Shown piece after piece: positions 14,430 through 14,495 of a stretch of 14,495 nucleotides of DNA. The notes beneath the pieces were generated by a model. It was not told the DNA's origin, ran no database searches, and saw nothing but the letters and a program-made list of their open reading frames with translations. Where the stretch lies: NCBI GenBank assembly GCA_037147235.1, contig JBAWVO010000165.1, forward strand, positions 1-14,495, written 5' to 3'. The translations under genes were made by a program, and so were the position numbers. Every line of letters begins with the position of its first letter. The first letter of the stretch is position 1. Source of the stretch: JANXQG01 sp037147235 (lineage in GTDB: Bacteria > Planctomycetota > Planctomycetia > Pirellulales > Thermoguttaceae).

Positions 14430-14495
14430 CCAGCCAAGCCTCTTCATGGCCATTTATGGTCATTCCCGGCGCAGCCGGTATTCGGCCCGTGCTTT

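Overview
The window reads as chromosomal DNA of a planctomycete, probably of the Pirellulales type. This rests on the moderately high GC, the gene repertoire, the GTG/TTG starts, and especially the intergenic palindromes and the 54-bp 'GTCAGGCT...AGCCTGAC' repeat array, which resemble repeats I associate with planctomycete genomes. Taxonomy is an inference, because no rRNA or other marker is present.

Left part (1-5911, all + strand): a 9-bp tandem repeat touches the window edge. It is followed by a hypoxanthine phosphoribosyltransferase (hpt), a gap holding a 105-bp composite palindrome, hisH (the glutaminase of imidazole-glycerol-phosphate synthase), and a promoter with a long leader ahead of gyrA. 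gyrA overlaps a UDP-glucose 6-dehydrogenase gene (ugd) by an ATGA. GyrA has unusual residues at the two main quinolone-contact positions and an acidic insertion in its C-terminal beta-pinwheel.

Middle part (5912-11334, + strand): a 457-bp gap carries a good promoter, strongly foldable sequence and a very strong intrinsic terminator. This could be an unassigned small RNA or a transcribed leader. A tight four-gene cassette follows: a GT4 glycosyltransferase, a cytosolic protein of probable (alpha/alpha)6 fold, a long GH130 enzyme with an N-terminal extension, and a short GH130 enzyme. None has a signal peptide and no transporter accompanies them. The best reading is an intracellular system that makes and phosphorolytically turns over a mannoside, possibly a beta-1,2-mannan reserve. 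This is the most interesting system in the window.

Right part (11335-14495): a decayed REP-associated tyrosine transposase (RAYT) with an internal deletion and a frameshift. Beyond it, on the - strand and in transcription order from the right edge, lie a Uma2-family protein gene, a 62-residue single-pass membrane protein gene and miaB (tRNA methylthiotransferase). A REP-like array of four hairpins lies between the small membrane protein gene and miaB, and supplies the last codons and stop of the former. The RAYT remnant together with several REP-like palindromes suggests past mobilisation of palindromic repeats here. No tRNA, rRNA, CRISPR or intact mobile element was seen.
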